A stretch of DNA of 14,941 bases from an uncultured Bacillota bacterium (GCA_958352855.1 CATWQE010000065.1:1-14941); one strand, 5' to 3'. Shown: positions 1 through 7,130, counted from the stretch's first letter. The notes: generated by a model not told the origin, from the sequence alone. Made by a program: numbers and translations.

Positions 1-284
1 TAAACTACGGATTTATATTTTTTCTTGATTTCCACAAACACCGGGTCGGTTGTCTTCACCGGCTTATAGCTTCGGATGCGGAGTTTTTCCTTATACACCG
101 GTTTTTCCAATGAACGCCGGATAAGCCGGAAGGTATCTGTGTCATAATATATATTTCTTATAATGGTTCTTCCGTAATCATCCAGCTTCATATAGGGCTG
201 CATTGCCAGAAGTATCTGTTCTTTTTCCTGCCTGTTCAGCAGATATTTTAATTCATAACGCTTGAAGGTCATTTGATAGGCCAT
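1..284 (-). CDS. VTC-domain protein (polyphosphate polymerase-like), N-terminal part
   Basis: The 94 visible residues are the N-terminus of a VTC-domain protein, the family of the yeast vacuolar polyphosphate polymerase Vtc4; the rest lies beyond the left edge. Seen: the early RYELKYLL segment (residues 9-16), IYYDT, then YKEKLRIRSY and FVEIKKKY. This is the run of basic and acidic strand residues that lines the tunnel in this fold. The start is the ATG at 284, with AGGAGG at 291-296 seven bases upstream. Family knowledge says such proteins make polyphosphate from ATP; whether this bacterial member does so is not shown by the sequence. Its upstream region carries the same box as the response regulator gene promoter at 4928-4950, so it is a likely target of that two-component system. 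Family assignment is confident, enzymatic role less so. Confidence 0.82.
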   Translation of the reverse strand, partial: MAYQMTFKRYELKYLLNRQEKEQILLAMQPYMKLDDYGRTIIRNIYYDTDTFRLIRRSLEKPVYKEKLRIRSYKPVKTTDPVFVEIKKKYKSVV

Positions 285-307
285 AGTATTCCTCCTACTG
301 TTTTTGT

Positions 308-356
308 ATTTTACATATACAAGATACTTTCTGAACCTTAATTTAACTTTAAAAAT
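308..356 (-). promoter_or_regulatory. Promoter of the VTC-domain gene with tandem regulator box
   Basis: On the minus strand, positions 356-334 contain a direct repeat TTAAAGTT, three bases, TTAAGGTT (11-bp period). Candidate -10 elements follow at 314-319 (TATATG) or 308-313 (TAAAAT). There is no good -35; the second half-site sits where it should be, as in promoters activated by OmpR/PhoB-type regulators. The same arrangement with 19 of 23 identical bases occurs at 4928-4950 upstream of the response regulator gene. The box match is directly visible; the regulatory role is inferred. The rest of 285-412 shows nothing else I can name. Confidence 0.5.
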
Positions 357-412
357 ACTTTTCATATTATTTATTTCATCAAGGATACCAACTGCTTTCT
401 GAAATACCACAT

Positions 413-450
413 AAAAAAGCCCGTATCAAACAATTACGTTTGTACGAGCT
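413..450 (-). terminator. Intrinsic terminator downstream of feoB
   Basis: Read on the minus strand, AGCTCGTA (450-443) pairs with TACGGGCT (425-418). The stem extends inward as CAAACG with TGTTTG past one bulged A, and is followed by a run of six T. The one C/A mismatch seen on the plus strand becomes a G-U wobble in the minus transcript, so the structure is built for minus-strand transcription. It closes the feoB transcript about 100 bases after its stop codon. Confidence 0.85.
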
Positions 451-487
451 AAATAAAATCATATATATCACTGCAAATTACCCCCGC

Positions 488-547
488 ACTTACCTGGGGA
501 TTCCATAATCCTCACACCCTCTTCCAAGGTGCAGGCTTCCTGTAAGT
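488..547 (-). other. Possible folded RNA in the feoB 3' untranslated region
   Basis: On the minus strand, ACTTAC (547-542) can pair with GTAAGT (493-488). Inside it, GCACC (532-528) can pair with GGTGT (518-514) and GGATT (511-507) with AATCC (502-498), giving a three-way junction between the feoB stop and its terminator. The pairings are exact except for one G-U, but they are short and could be chance. I recognise no known RNA class here. Confidence 0.22.
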
Positions 548-552
548 TATTT

Positions 553-2550
553 CTATGCGTGCAAACGGTACTCTGCATTGAATGCCTTTTCTTTTTTCTG
601 AATCAGCACAAGCAATATTGCTGCAAAAACAGCTACTGCAACAAATCCCGGAGCAAAGCCTGCTCCCAATGCCCCTGTTGTCACAAGTGTGCCAATCTGA
701 TATACCAGGAACGCTACGGTATATCCGGTACACAGTTGTAAGGCAATTCCACCCCACAGCCATTTCTTATCCTGCATCTCAGAATTCATAGCGCCAAGAG
801 CGGCAAAGCAAGGCGGCGTAAAAAGATTAAACATCAGGTATGCCAAAGCGGCTGCTTTTGTAAGTCCCATAACCGTTGCCACTTCATTTGCCCCACCAAC
901 CAGCGCCAGTTCATCCGTATCAATAAAATTGGTCAGTCCATAGACAACAGCCAGTGTACCAACTACATTTTCTTTTGCAATAAAGCCTGTAATAGCTGCC
1001 GCTGCAAGCTGCCATACGCCAAATCCAAGAGGAACTAAAAGCACTGCAAACGGAGAGGCAATGGATGCCAGAATGGAAGTATGCTCCATCCCTTCTTCTA
1101 CTACCTCAAACTGCCAGTTAAAGCTCTGCATAATCTGTACAACTGTGTTGCATACTAAAATAATGGTTCCGGCCTTCACAATATAGGCTTTGCCACGAGA
1201 AAGCATGGAAAGTGTGGCACGTTTCAGACTTGGAATTTTATACTCCGGAAGTTCAATGATAAAGAAGGATTTACGGAATTTATATCCTGTAATTTTTTTC
1301 ACTAATAATGCTCCTAAGAAGATTAATACAATACCAACCAGATACATGGTTGGACCAACCCAGGAAGCATCTGCGAAAAACGCTCCGGCAAACAATGCAA
1401 TCACCGGAAGCTTTGCGCCACAAGGCATAAACGGCGTCAGCATGGCTGTTGCTCTTCTTTCCCTTTCATTACGAATAGTACGGCAGGCCATAATACCCGG
1501 AATTGCACATCCGGTTCCAATGACCATTGGGATGACGGACTTTCCAGATAGACCAACTCTCTTAAAGATCGGATCTAAAACCACAGTAGCCCGCGCCATA
1601 TATCCGCAGTCTTCTAAAAGGGCAATTAAGAAATACATAACCATTACCAGAGGCAGGAAGCCGATTACCGCACCGACGCCTCCAATGATTCCATCCACCA
1701 AAAGAGCTTGAAGGAATGGATTTGCTTCTTCCACCAAACCGGCAACCCAGCCCTGGAAAGTCTCAATCCAGCCAACTAACCAATCTGCAATCCAGGTTCC
1801 AACCGTAGACTGAGATATGTAAAATACGCCGAACATAATCACCGCAAAAATAGGGATTCCAATAAATTTATTAGTGAGCACCCTATCCATGCTGTCCTGC
1901 TTATTTTTTTCCTTTGTTAAAACCTTTCTCTTCTCTACTGCTTTTACAATTCCATTTACAAATTCAAAACGTTTTCTGTCTGCCGCTTCAACCTGCGTCT
2001 TATCCTGCAAATTAATATCTGCCTGTATATAAGGCGCCTTCTGTCCATATCCATTCAATGCCACCGCCTGATTTACAACTTCTTTTAAGCCTTCGTGACC
2101 AGAAGTTGTGGAAACTGTCTGAATGACAGGACAGCCTAGTTTTTCTGCTAATTTTTCTACATCAATTTCTGTTTTTTTCTTCTCTGTAAGATCACTTTTA
2201 TTAAGAGCTACTACTACAGGGATTCCAAGTTCCAGAAGCTGAGTTGTAAAAAATAAGCTGCGACTGAGATTTGTAGCATCCACAATATTGATAATTGCAT
2301 CCGGATTTTCATGTTTTACATAACTGCTGGTAATACTTTCCTCAGAAGTAAAAGGAGACATAGAATAAGCTCCCGGTAAATCTACCGCAATCAATTCCTC
2401 TGTCCCGTCAAAGTAGCCTTTTTTGATGGGGCTCTCTTTTTTCTCCACCGTAACGCCGGCCCAGTTTCCCACACGTTCATTTCTTCCCGTAAGTGCATTG
2501 TACATGGTTGTTTTTCCACTATTGGGGTTTCCCGTCAACGCAATTCTCAT
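553..2550 (-). CDS. feoB: Ferrous iron transport protein B
   Basis: FeoB is a cytoplasmic-membrane Fe(II) transporter with an N-terminal GTPase domain. Seen: G1 GNPNSGKT at residues 7-14, G2 threonine in AGVTVE near 34, G3 DLPG at 57-60, G4 NKSD at 117-120 and a G5-like STTSG near 147-151. These are followed by a helical linker to about residue 225 and a membrane domain with the family signatures FLPLVMVMYFLIALLEDCGYMAR and GKSVIPMVIGTGCAIPGIM. The length of 665 residues is normal and complete. The ATG at 2550 has AAGGAGG at 2560-2566. feoA lies upstream on the same strand, but a terminator and a separate operator-like palindrome (2573-2592) lie between, suggesting independent iron control of feoB. 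No frameshift or missing motif was seen. Confidence 0.97.
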   Translation of the reverse strand: MRIALTGNPNSGKTTMYNALTGRNERVGNWAGVTVEKKESPIKKGYFDGTEELIAVDLPGAYSMSPFTSEESITSSYVKHENPDAIINIVDATNLSRSLFFTTQLLELGIPVVVALNKSDLTEKKKTEIDVEKLAEKLGCPVIQTVSTTSGHEGLKEVVNQAVALNGYGQKAPYIQADINLQDKTQVEAADRKRFEFVNGIVKAVEKRKVLTKEKNKQDSMDRVLTNKFIGIPIFAVIMFGVFYISQSTVGTWIADWLVGWIETFQGWVAGLVEEANPFLQALLVDGIIGGVGAVIGFLPLVMVMYFLIALLEDCGYMARATVVLDPIFKRVGLSGKSVIPMVIGTGCAIPGIMACRTIRNERERRATAMLTPFMPCGAKLPVIALFAGAFFADASWVGPTMYLVGIVLIFLGALLVKKITGYKFRKSFFIIELPEYKIPSLKRATLSMLSRGKAYIVKAGTIILVCNTVVQIMQSFNWQFEVVEEGMEHTSILASIASPFAVLLVPLGFGVWQLAAAAITGFIAKENVVGTLAVVYGLTNFIDTDELALVGGANEVATVMGLTKAAALAYLMFNLFTPPCFAALGAMNSEMQDKKWLWGGIALQLCTGYTVAFLVYQIGTLVTTGALGAGFAPGFVAVAVFAAILLVLIQKKEKAFNAEYRLHA

Positions 2551-2572
2551 TTTCTGTATCCTCCTTCATTAT

Positions 2573-2592
2573 TGATTAGTCTATACTAACCA
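2573..2592 (-). promoter_or_regulatory. Putative iron-regulator operator upstream of feoB
   Basis: The plus strand reads TGATTAG, TCTATA, CTAACCA: a 20-bp inverted repeat with 6 of 7 matching arm positions and a perfect TTAGT/ACTAA core. It matches the palindrome in the feoA promoter (2893-2912) with core TTAGTnTATnCTAA. TTAG and CTAA half-sites six bases apart are as found inside DtxR/IdeR-family sites. It lies between the feoA terminator and the feoB ribosome binding site, overlapping a weak candidate -10 (TATAGA on the minus strand). Confidence 0.5.
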
Positions 2593-2600
2593 CTTGTTTT

Positions 2601-2632
2601 AAAAAAACAGTGATGAAAATCACTATTTTTTT
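2601..2632 (-). terminator. Terminator between feoA and feoB
   Basis: Stem AGTGAT/ATCACT (2609-2614 with 2619-2624) with a four-base loop, flanked by seven A on one side and seven T on the other, so the stem can extend through A-U pairs and works in either direction. The T run overlaps the feoA stop codon at 2631-2633. It should reduce read-through from feoA into feoB. Confidence 0.7.
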
Positions 2633-2843
2633 ATATTGAAATAGCTTTCGCTAAATCAGTATCAATATTATATCTTCCATCCTTAATGGACACTACGCAT
2701 CCGCCTTTTCGATGTGCAACAACCGTAATGGGCTCTCCACTATAGCATCCTAATGAAAACAAAAATGCATTCAATTCTTCATCATCTGTTAATATACCTT
2801 TTACAATATATTCTTCCCCTTCTTTAGCTTCTGATAAATCCAT
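2631..2843 (-). CDS. feoA: Ferrous iron transport protein A
   Basis: FeoA is a small cytoplasmic SH3-like protein that assists FeoB, probably by contact with its cytoplasmic parts. The 70 residues fit the family length. Seen: the N-terminal LSEAKEGEEYIVKGI strand region, the conserved turn LFSLGCYSGEPITVV, and the C-terminal DGRYNIDTDLAKAI strand-helix end. The start at 2843 has only a modest AAAGGG about four bases upstream, so translation may be weak. It is the first gene after a clear promoter overlapped by an iron-regulator-like palindrome. Only one feoA copy is present here; some related bacteria carry two. No oddities in the reading frame. Confidence 0.93.
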   Translation of the reverse strand: MDLSEAKEGEEYIVKGILTDDEELNAFLFSLGCYSGEPITVVAHRKGGCVVSIKDGRYNIDTDLAKAISI

Positions 2844-2892
2844 ACCCTTTGAACACGCCCCTTCTGTATTTTTAGTTGTTTTCCACTTACTT

Positions 2893-2926
2893 TAGTTAGT
2901 TTATTCTAATTATTTTGTTTTGTCAA
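2893..2926 (-). promoter_or_regulatory. feoA promoter with overlapping palindromic operator
   Basis: On the minus strand a perfect -35 TTGACA (2926-2921) is followed after 17 bases by TAAACT (2903-2898). The inverted repeat TAGTTAG, TTTATT, CTAATTA (2893-2912 on the plus strand) covers the -10 and part of the spacer, where a bound repressor would block RNA polymerase. Its core matches the feoB operator at 2573-2592. The binding protein is inferred to be a DtxR/IdeR-type metal regulator; it is not encoded in this window. Confidence 0.72.
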
Positions 2927-2987
2927 TACTTTTAATGAATTTTATTATCAATAAGTTTCTATTTTTCTTTTTTATCCATGTACCTAA

Positions 2988-4205
2988 TCAAAATACCACC
3001 GTAATCCGCAAGGATTTTTCATCCCTTGTTTCCGCAAGGATTTTCCCTTTATGAGACTCTACTGTAGCTGCTGCAATAGAAAGTCCTAAACCATATCCGC
3101 CGGTCTGGGAATTTCTGGACTCATCTGTACGGTAAAATCGGTCAAATAAATGAGATATCTGTTCTTTTGAAATATATTCTGTTGTATTAAAAACAGACAG
3201 GCAGATGCGATTCTTTCTCTTTTCTAAAGTAACAGAAATCTGTCCCTTTTCATTAGTGTATTTTACTGCATTGTCAAGGAGAATCGTAATAAGACCCCGG
3301 ATTGCTTTTTCATCCCCCTTCATGGATATCATTGGTTCAATGGCGCTGGTTAAGCCTTTTTCCTGTACCTTTGCCGGAGCCTGAAAGGTGTGGCATACTT
3401 CTTCCACCATATCGGACAGAGGAAACTCTACTTTCATATTGTTGTTCTGTCCCTCTTCCATACGGGAAAGCATAACAAGGGTATTCGTCAGATCTGCAAG
3501 ACGTTTTGTCTGTCCTTGTATATCCTGAAGCCATTCGTTTTCTCCGAAATCCATTTCCAAAACCTCTGTATCGGCTTCAATAATGGTCAGTGGAGTTTTT
3601 AATTCATGACCAGCGTCTGTAATAAAGCGCTTTTGTTTCTCATAATTATCAGAAAATGGCTTTACAATCCTGGCAGATAAATAAACCATTAAAATAAACA
3701 CAGATAAAAGACCAATACTTGAAACACCAAAAGTTGTAAGCAAAAAGTTTCGGAAATTGTCTAACTGTCGTCTGCAATCCAGAAAAATAATACGCACTTC
3801 CCCGTTGGAAGAACATATCCAATAGCGATAATCCTCCAGGAATCCCTGTTCCCTTTTCTTTTCCCAAACTTCTGAAGCATATTCTATTGCCTGAGTTGTA
3901 TCAATGGACACAATCTTTGAAGTATCTGTTAAAATAATATCTCCGTTTTCATCAAGCAGGACAGAAAAATATCTGGACTCATAAGGAACTTCCGGTGACA
4001 TTCCGGGTCTGTCATCTTTTCTGTCTCCCTGAAATTTTTGTGGAAATTTCCCTGCATTTTCCTCCAGAATTTCGAGAATCCTATCAGCATCCTCTACGAT
4101 TTTCCTGTAATTCAAAATGCCTACGATTCCTCCAATCACAAAAAAAAAAAAAAAAAGAGATGCCATAGATGCAGCAATTAGTTTGATACGAAGCTTTTTT
4201 ATCAT
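2988..4205 (-). CDS. Sensor histidine kinase
   Basis: A membrane sensor kinase of 405 residues, partner of the response regulator it overlaps by ATGA. Order: short cytoplasmic N-terminus; membrane helix 1 at about 11-32 with five consecutive Phe; extracytoplasmic sensor region about 33-155; membrane helix 2 about 156-178; short linker with no clear HAMP; dimerisation domain with phospho-acceptor His200 (AGHELKTPLT); ATPase domain with N box around Asn312 (LLDNAVKYT), F box LFDRFYRTD near 353-361 and G box GGYGLGLSIA at 369-378. All catalytic motifs are present. The ribosome binding site GGAGG lies inside the end of the regulator gene. The Phe stretch is encoded by a 17-base homopolymer (4140-4156), a likely slippage site. 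The signal sensed is unknown. Confidence 0.94.
   Translation of the reverse strand: MIKKLRIKLIAASMASLFFFFFVIGGIVGILNYRKIVEDADRILEILEENAGKFPQKFQGDRKDDRPGMSPEVPYESRYFSVLLDENGDIILTDTSKIVSIDTTQAIEYASEVWEKKREQGFLEDYRYWICSSNGEVRIIFLDCRRQLDNFRNFLLTTFGVSSIGLLSVFILMVYLSARIVKPFSDNYEKQKRFITDAGHELKTPLTIIEADTEVLEMDFGENEWLQDIQGQTKRLADLTNTLVMLSRMEEGQNNNMKVEFPLSDMVEEVCHTFQAPAKVQEKGLTSAIEPMISMKGDEKAIRGLITILLDNAVKYTNEKGQISVTLEKRKNRICLSVFNTTEYISKEQISHLFDRFYRTDESRNSQTGGYGLGLSIAAATVESHKGKILAETRDEKSLRITVVF
4140..4156 (-). repeat. 17-base A/T homopolymer inside the sensor kinase gene
   Basis: Seventeen consecutive A on the plus strand, read as T in the coding strand, give five Phe codons in the first membrane helix at about residues 18-22. 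Gain or loss of one base would shift the frame near residue 20 and destroy the kinase while leaving the regulator intact. Such tracts mutate readily and are known substrates of phase variation and of polymerase slippage. Confidence 0.9.
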
Positions 4206-4876
4206 GGTAATTCCTCCAGCGAATATCCTGCATTTCTTGTGGCTTTAATCTGAATATCTGCATGAATCGCAGATAACTTTTTTCGCAAATAGGAAATATA
4301 AACCCATACCACATTGATTTCTGCTTCACTGTCATATCCCCATATTTTTTCCAAAAAACGCTCTGTGGAAATTAATTGGTGAGGATTGCACATTAAAAGC
4401 TCCAGCATTTGGAATTCTTTATTGGCAAGCCGGAAGCTTCCCTTTGCTGTAGAAAGCTCAAAAGTAGCCCGATCCAATGTCACATTTCCCATAGTCAGCT
4501 TGGAATTTGTCTGCGCAGCCTGTGTCCGCGTGATGGCACGTATTCTTGCCAGCAATTCTTTTGAATGAAATGGTTTTGCCAGATAATCATTGGCGCCTGC
4601 ATCCAATCCTTCCACCTTATCATCCACTTCTGATTTTGCTGTCAATAGAAGAATCGGTATTAGATTTCTCTTTTCCCGGACTTTTCTTAATACGGTAAGT
4701 CCATCTACCTTTGGCATCATAATATCTAAGATAACCCCATCATAATTATCCATTTCCAGATAATCCAATGCACTTTGACCATCATAAACCGCATCTACCG
4801 AATAGTTATTTCTTTCCAAAATTGCCACCAGAGCCTTTGATAACGCTTTTTCATCTTCTGCCAACAATAAACGCAT
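4202..4876 (-). CDS. OmpR-family response regulator
   Basis: A cytoplasmic DNA-binding regulator of 224 residues. The receiver domain (about 1-115) shows acidic residues E7, D8 and E9, phospho-acceptor Asp51 in LDIMMPKVDG, Thr79 and Lys101 in LAKPF. The C-terminal winged helix (about 125-222) has the typical FRLANKEFQMLELLM and VVWVYISYLRKKL segments. The start at 4876 has AGGGAGG about eight bases upstream. It is followed by the sensor kinase with an ATGA overlap, so the two are made together. Its own promoter region contains a tandem box (4928-4950) repeated upstream of the VTC-domain gene, which suggests autoregulation and one further target. No oddities seen. The exact subfamily cannot be decided. 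Confidence 0.95.
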   Translation of the reverse strand: MRLLLAEDEKALSKALVAILERNNYSVDAVYDGQSALDYLEMDNYDGVILDIMMPKVDGLTVLRKVREKRNLIPILLLTAKSEVDDKVEGLDAGANDYLAKPFHSKELLARIRAITRTQAAQTNSKLTMGNVTLDRATFELSTAKGSFRLANKEFQMLELLMCNPHQLISTERFLEKIWGYDSEAEINVVWVYISYLRKKLSAIHADIQIKATRNAGYSLEELP

Positions 4877-4908
4877 GATACAAGCCTCCCTTTTTCTTTT
4901 CTCTTTTC

Positions 4909-4950
4909 TTTATAAGAATACGCGCATAACCTTAATTATACTTAAAACAT
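4909..4950 (-). promoter_or_regulatory. Promoter of the two-component operon with tandem regulator box
   Basis: The minus strand has TTTAAGTA, three bases, TTAAGGTT (4950-4928, 11-bp period), then about 15 bases, then TATAAA (4914-4909). It begins right after the stop codon of the HAD gene at 4953. The box matches the one upstream of the VTC-domain gene at 19 of 23 positions, and a GTAT in the following spacer is also at the same distance in both. A second TATAAT lies inside the box itself. Inferred: binding site of the response regulator, replacing a -35. Confidence 0.5.
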
Positions 4951-4952
4951 CC

Positions 4953-5618
4953 TCACATTTGTTCCAAAACCTTCTCAATCCCCTCCACTGTTTCTGCAAT
5001 TTCTCCGGCTCCTGCCTGCAGCAGTTCCGCTTTTGTTCCGTATCCATAAGTAACACCAATACAGGCAATTCCCACCTGTTTTGCCCCCTCTGCATCATGA
5101 CTCCTATCCCCAATCATCACAACTCTTTCCTTTTTCTTTTCATAGCCAAGTTTCCTTAAAACCTGCTCTATTACTTCCGCTTTTGTCATTTTGGGCTGAT
5201 TGATATCACTGCCCAGGATTACATCAAAATAAGAATCCAGATGAAAATGTTCCAGCACAATATGCACCATAGAATCTGGCTTGGAAGAGGCAACACCCAG
5301 CGTATATCCCTTCTCTTTCAAATTATTTAACAGCCTTTCAATACCCTCATATGGATGGTTTTCAAAAATCCCGGTTACTGTGTAGCGCTCCCGGTAATAT
5401 TTCACTGCCTGTTCGGCCTCTGCTTCGCTCCATCCACCAAAAGCCATAAACTGCTTTAAAAGCGGCGGCCCGATAAAAACTTTCAAGGTTTCTAAATCCT
5501 GTCCCAGTTCTCCCTTTCCCATCTTTTGCAAGGCATATTGAACCGATTTCGTAATGCCCTCTCCGGAAGCAGTCAAAGTTCCATCCAGATCAAATAATAA
5601 AACATCATAATTTCTCAT
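4953..5618 (-). CDS. HAD-family phosphatase, phosphoglycolate phosphatase-like
   Basis: A soluble 221-residue hydrolase of HAD subfamily IA that removes phosphate from small molecules. Motif I is FDLDGT with nucleophile Asp10 and acid/base Asp12; the cap domain spans about residues 15-85 and is helical; motif II is VASS with Ser111; motif III lysine is Lys143 or Lys146 in QPKMTKAE; motif IV is IGDRSHD with Asp171 and Asp175. The cap and spacing look like Gph/PpaX or the related 5'-nucleotidase-like group; the substrate cannot be told. The start at 5618 has AAGGAGAG close by. It lies upstream of the two-component genes on the same strand with a 76-bp gap that carries a separate promoter, so co-function is not implied. 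It diverges from the MATE gene. Confidence 0.9.
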   Translation of the reverse strand: MRNYDVLLFDLDGTLTASGEGITKSVQYALQKMGKGELGQDLETLKVFIGPPLLKQFMAFGGWSEAEAEQAVKYYRERYTVTGIFENHPYEGIERLLNNLKEKGYTLGVASSKPDSMVHIVLEHFHLDSYFDVILGSDINQPKMTKAEVIEQVLRKLGYEKKKERVVMIGDRSHDAEGAKQVGIACIGVTYGYGTKAELLQAGAGEIAETVEGIEKVLEQM

Positions 5619-5749
5619 TTTTTCTCTCCTTTTCCTTTGATAAAGTCAAAATCCTATAGTTTTTTCTCAATTTATCAGAAGATTTTCCTGATATTTTCTT
5701 CTATAATCCTCTATACAACATGTGATTCATAATATAGGGAGGATTTTAT

Positions 5750-7111
5750 ATGCAAACTTCATATGCAGCGGGCAGCTCTTCTTTTTCTAAAAATCTCCTT
5801 CGCCTTGCTGTTCCTATTGTGTTACAAAATCTGGTTACCACAGCCGTAAGTTCTGCAGATGTGATTATGCTTGGCTTTGTCAGCCAGGATGCTCTGGCAG
5901 CCGGTTCCCTGGCAAGTCAGATTATGTTTATTCTAAACCTGGTTTACTCTGGAATCTCCTCCGGAGTTATTATGCTGGCGGCCCAGTATTGGGGCAAACA
6001 GGATACTCTTACCATTGAACGGATTATGGGAATCGGTATGCGGATTTCTATCCTGATTTCTACAGTATTCTTTATTCTGGCATGTTTTTTCCCATCCCTG
6101 CTCATGCTGATTTTCACCAATGACAGGGAGCTTATTGCCACAGGAATCCCTTACCTTCGTATTGTAAGTTTTTCCTATTTATTTATGAGTATTTCTCAGG
6201 TTTACCTGTGTACCATGCGCACCATTGAACGTGTTATTTTTGCCACTGCAGCCAATGCCTCTGCTCTGCTTTTAAACATTTTCCTCAATGCAGTCTTTAT
6301 TTTCGGTCTTTTTGGCGCACCCCAAATGGGGATTGCAGGCGTTGCTCTTGCCACTACCATTGCCAGAGGCATTGAGTTTGGAATCTGTATGCTGGATGCC
6401 CTTCGCTTTAAAGTGATTCGGTTCCGTCCTGCTACGATTTTTGAACGAAACAAGGTTTTATTTGCAGATTTTATGAAATATTCTCTTCCGGCTTTTGGCA
6501 ATGAAGTCTCCTGGGGACTGGCATTCTCTATGTACTCTGTCATTATGGGACATCTGGGAAGCGACATGGTAGCAGCCAACGCGGTGGTTGTGGTTGCCCG
6601 TAATTTAGGTACGGTAGCCTGCTTTGGTATTGCTAACGCAGGAGCAATTCTGCTTGGAAAATCCATTGGCGCAGGCCGTATGGATACGGTAAAATCCGAT
6701 GCTTCTAAGTTCTGCCGGATCACCTTTGTAAGCGGTATCGTAGGAGGTATTTTCATTTTCCTTCTGCGTCCTCTGTTCCTGAATATGGCAGATTTGACGC
6801 CCACTGCTCAGGGATATTTAAACATTATGCTGTTCATTAACATGTATTATGTCCTGGGGCAGGCTATGAATACCGCGGTCATCTGCGGCGTTTTCCGCTC
6901 TGGCGGCGATTCCAAATGGGGCTTTATCTGCGACACCATTGACATGTGGGTGTACGCAGTTCCCATGGGATTTCTTACAGCCTTTCTTCTGAAACTGCCG
7001 CCTATGTGGGTATACTTTATTATCTGCACCGATGAATTTGTGAAAATACCTTTTGTATATAAGCATTACAAAAGCTACAAATGGATTAAGAACATCACCA
7101 GGGAATTTTAA
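5750..7111 (+). CDS. MATE-family multidrug efflux transporter
   Basis: An integral membrane protein of 453 residues, the usual size for a 12-helix MATE pump that exports cationic drugs or metabolites using a Na+ or H+ gradient. Two MatE repeats are visible: the first begins LAVPIVLQNLVTTAVSSADVIM near residue 19 and contains GISSGVIMLAAQYWGKQD; the second begins with SLPAFGNEVSWG in the middle and contains NAVVVVARNLG and GAGRMDTVKSDA. The ATG at 5750 has AGGGAGG at 5736-5742. A TATAAT at 5702-5707 may be its -10, but I see no good -35. It is flanked by divergent and convergent genes, so it is probably a single-gene transcript, ending in a hairpin that also covers the yaaA stop. Substrate unknown. 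Confidence 0.93.
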   Translation: MQTSYAAGSSSFSKNLLRLAVPIVLQNLVTTAVSSADVIMLGFVSQDALAAGSLASQIMFILNLVYSGISSGVIMLAAQYWGKQDTLTIERIMGIGMRISILISTVFFILACFFPSLLMLIFTNDRELIATGIPYLRIVSFSYLFMSISQVYLCTMRTIERVIFATAANASALLLNIFLNAVFIFGLFGAPQMGIAGVALATTIARGIEFGICMLDALRFKVIRFRPATIFERNKVLFADFMKYSLPAFGNEVSWGLAFSMYSVIMGHLGSDMVAANAVVVVARNLGTVACFGIANAGAILLGKSIGAGRMDTVKSDASKFCRITFVSGIVGGIFIFLLRPLFLNMADLTPTAQGYLNIMLFINMYYVLGQAMNTAVICGVFRSGGDSKWGFICDTIDMWVYAVPMGFLTAFLLKLPPMWVYFIICTDEFVKIPFVYKHYKSYKWIKNITREF

Positions 7112-7130
7112 AACCCTGGTGTTTCCTTTT
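7096..7130 (+). terminator. Hairpin terminator shared by the convergent MATE and yaaA genes
   Basis: CACCAGGG (7096-7103) and CCCTGGTG (7114-7121) form a perfect 8-bp stem. The 10-base loop holds both stop codons: TAA of the MATE gene at 7109-7111 and TAA of yaaA (minus) at 7108-7110. The following TTTCCTTTT makes it best as a plus-strand terminator; the minus side lacks a strong T run but the stem is symmetric. Confidence 0.75.

Noticed and set aside
1190..1711. Open frame of 173 codons on the plus strand
   Set aside because: It is antisense to the conserved membrane domain of feoB, has no ribosome binding site and no recognisable protein features.
5674..5694. Short inverted repeat ATCAG/CTGAT between the HAD and MATE genes
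   Set aside because: Only five base pairs with a nine-base gap in AT-rich DNA; likely chance, and no T run to make it a terminator.
6202..6804. Open frame of 200 codons on the minus strand
   Set aside because: Antisense to the MATE gene, strongly biased composition rich in Ala, Arg and Pro, no start signal; a shadow of the real gene.
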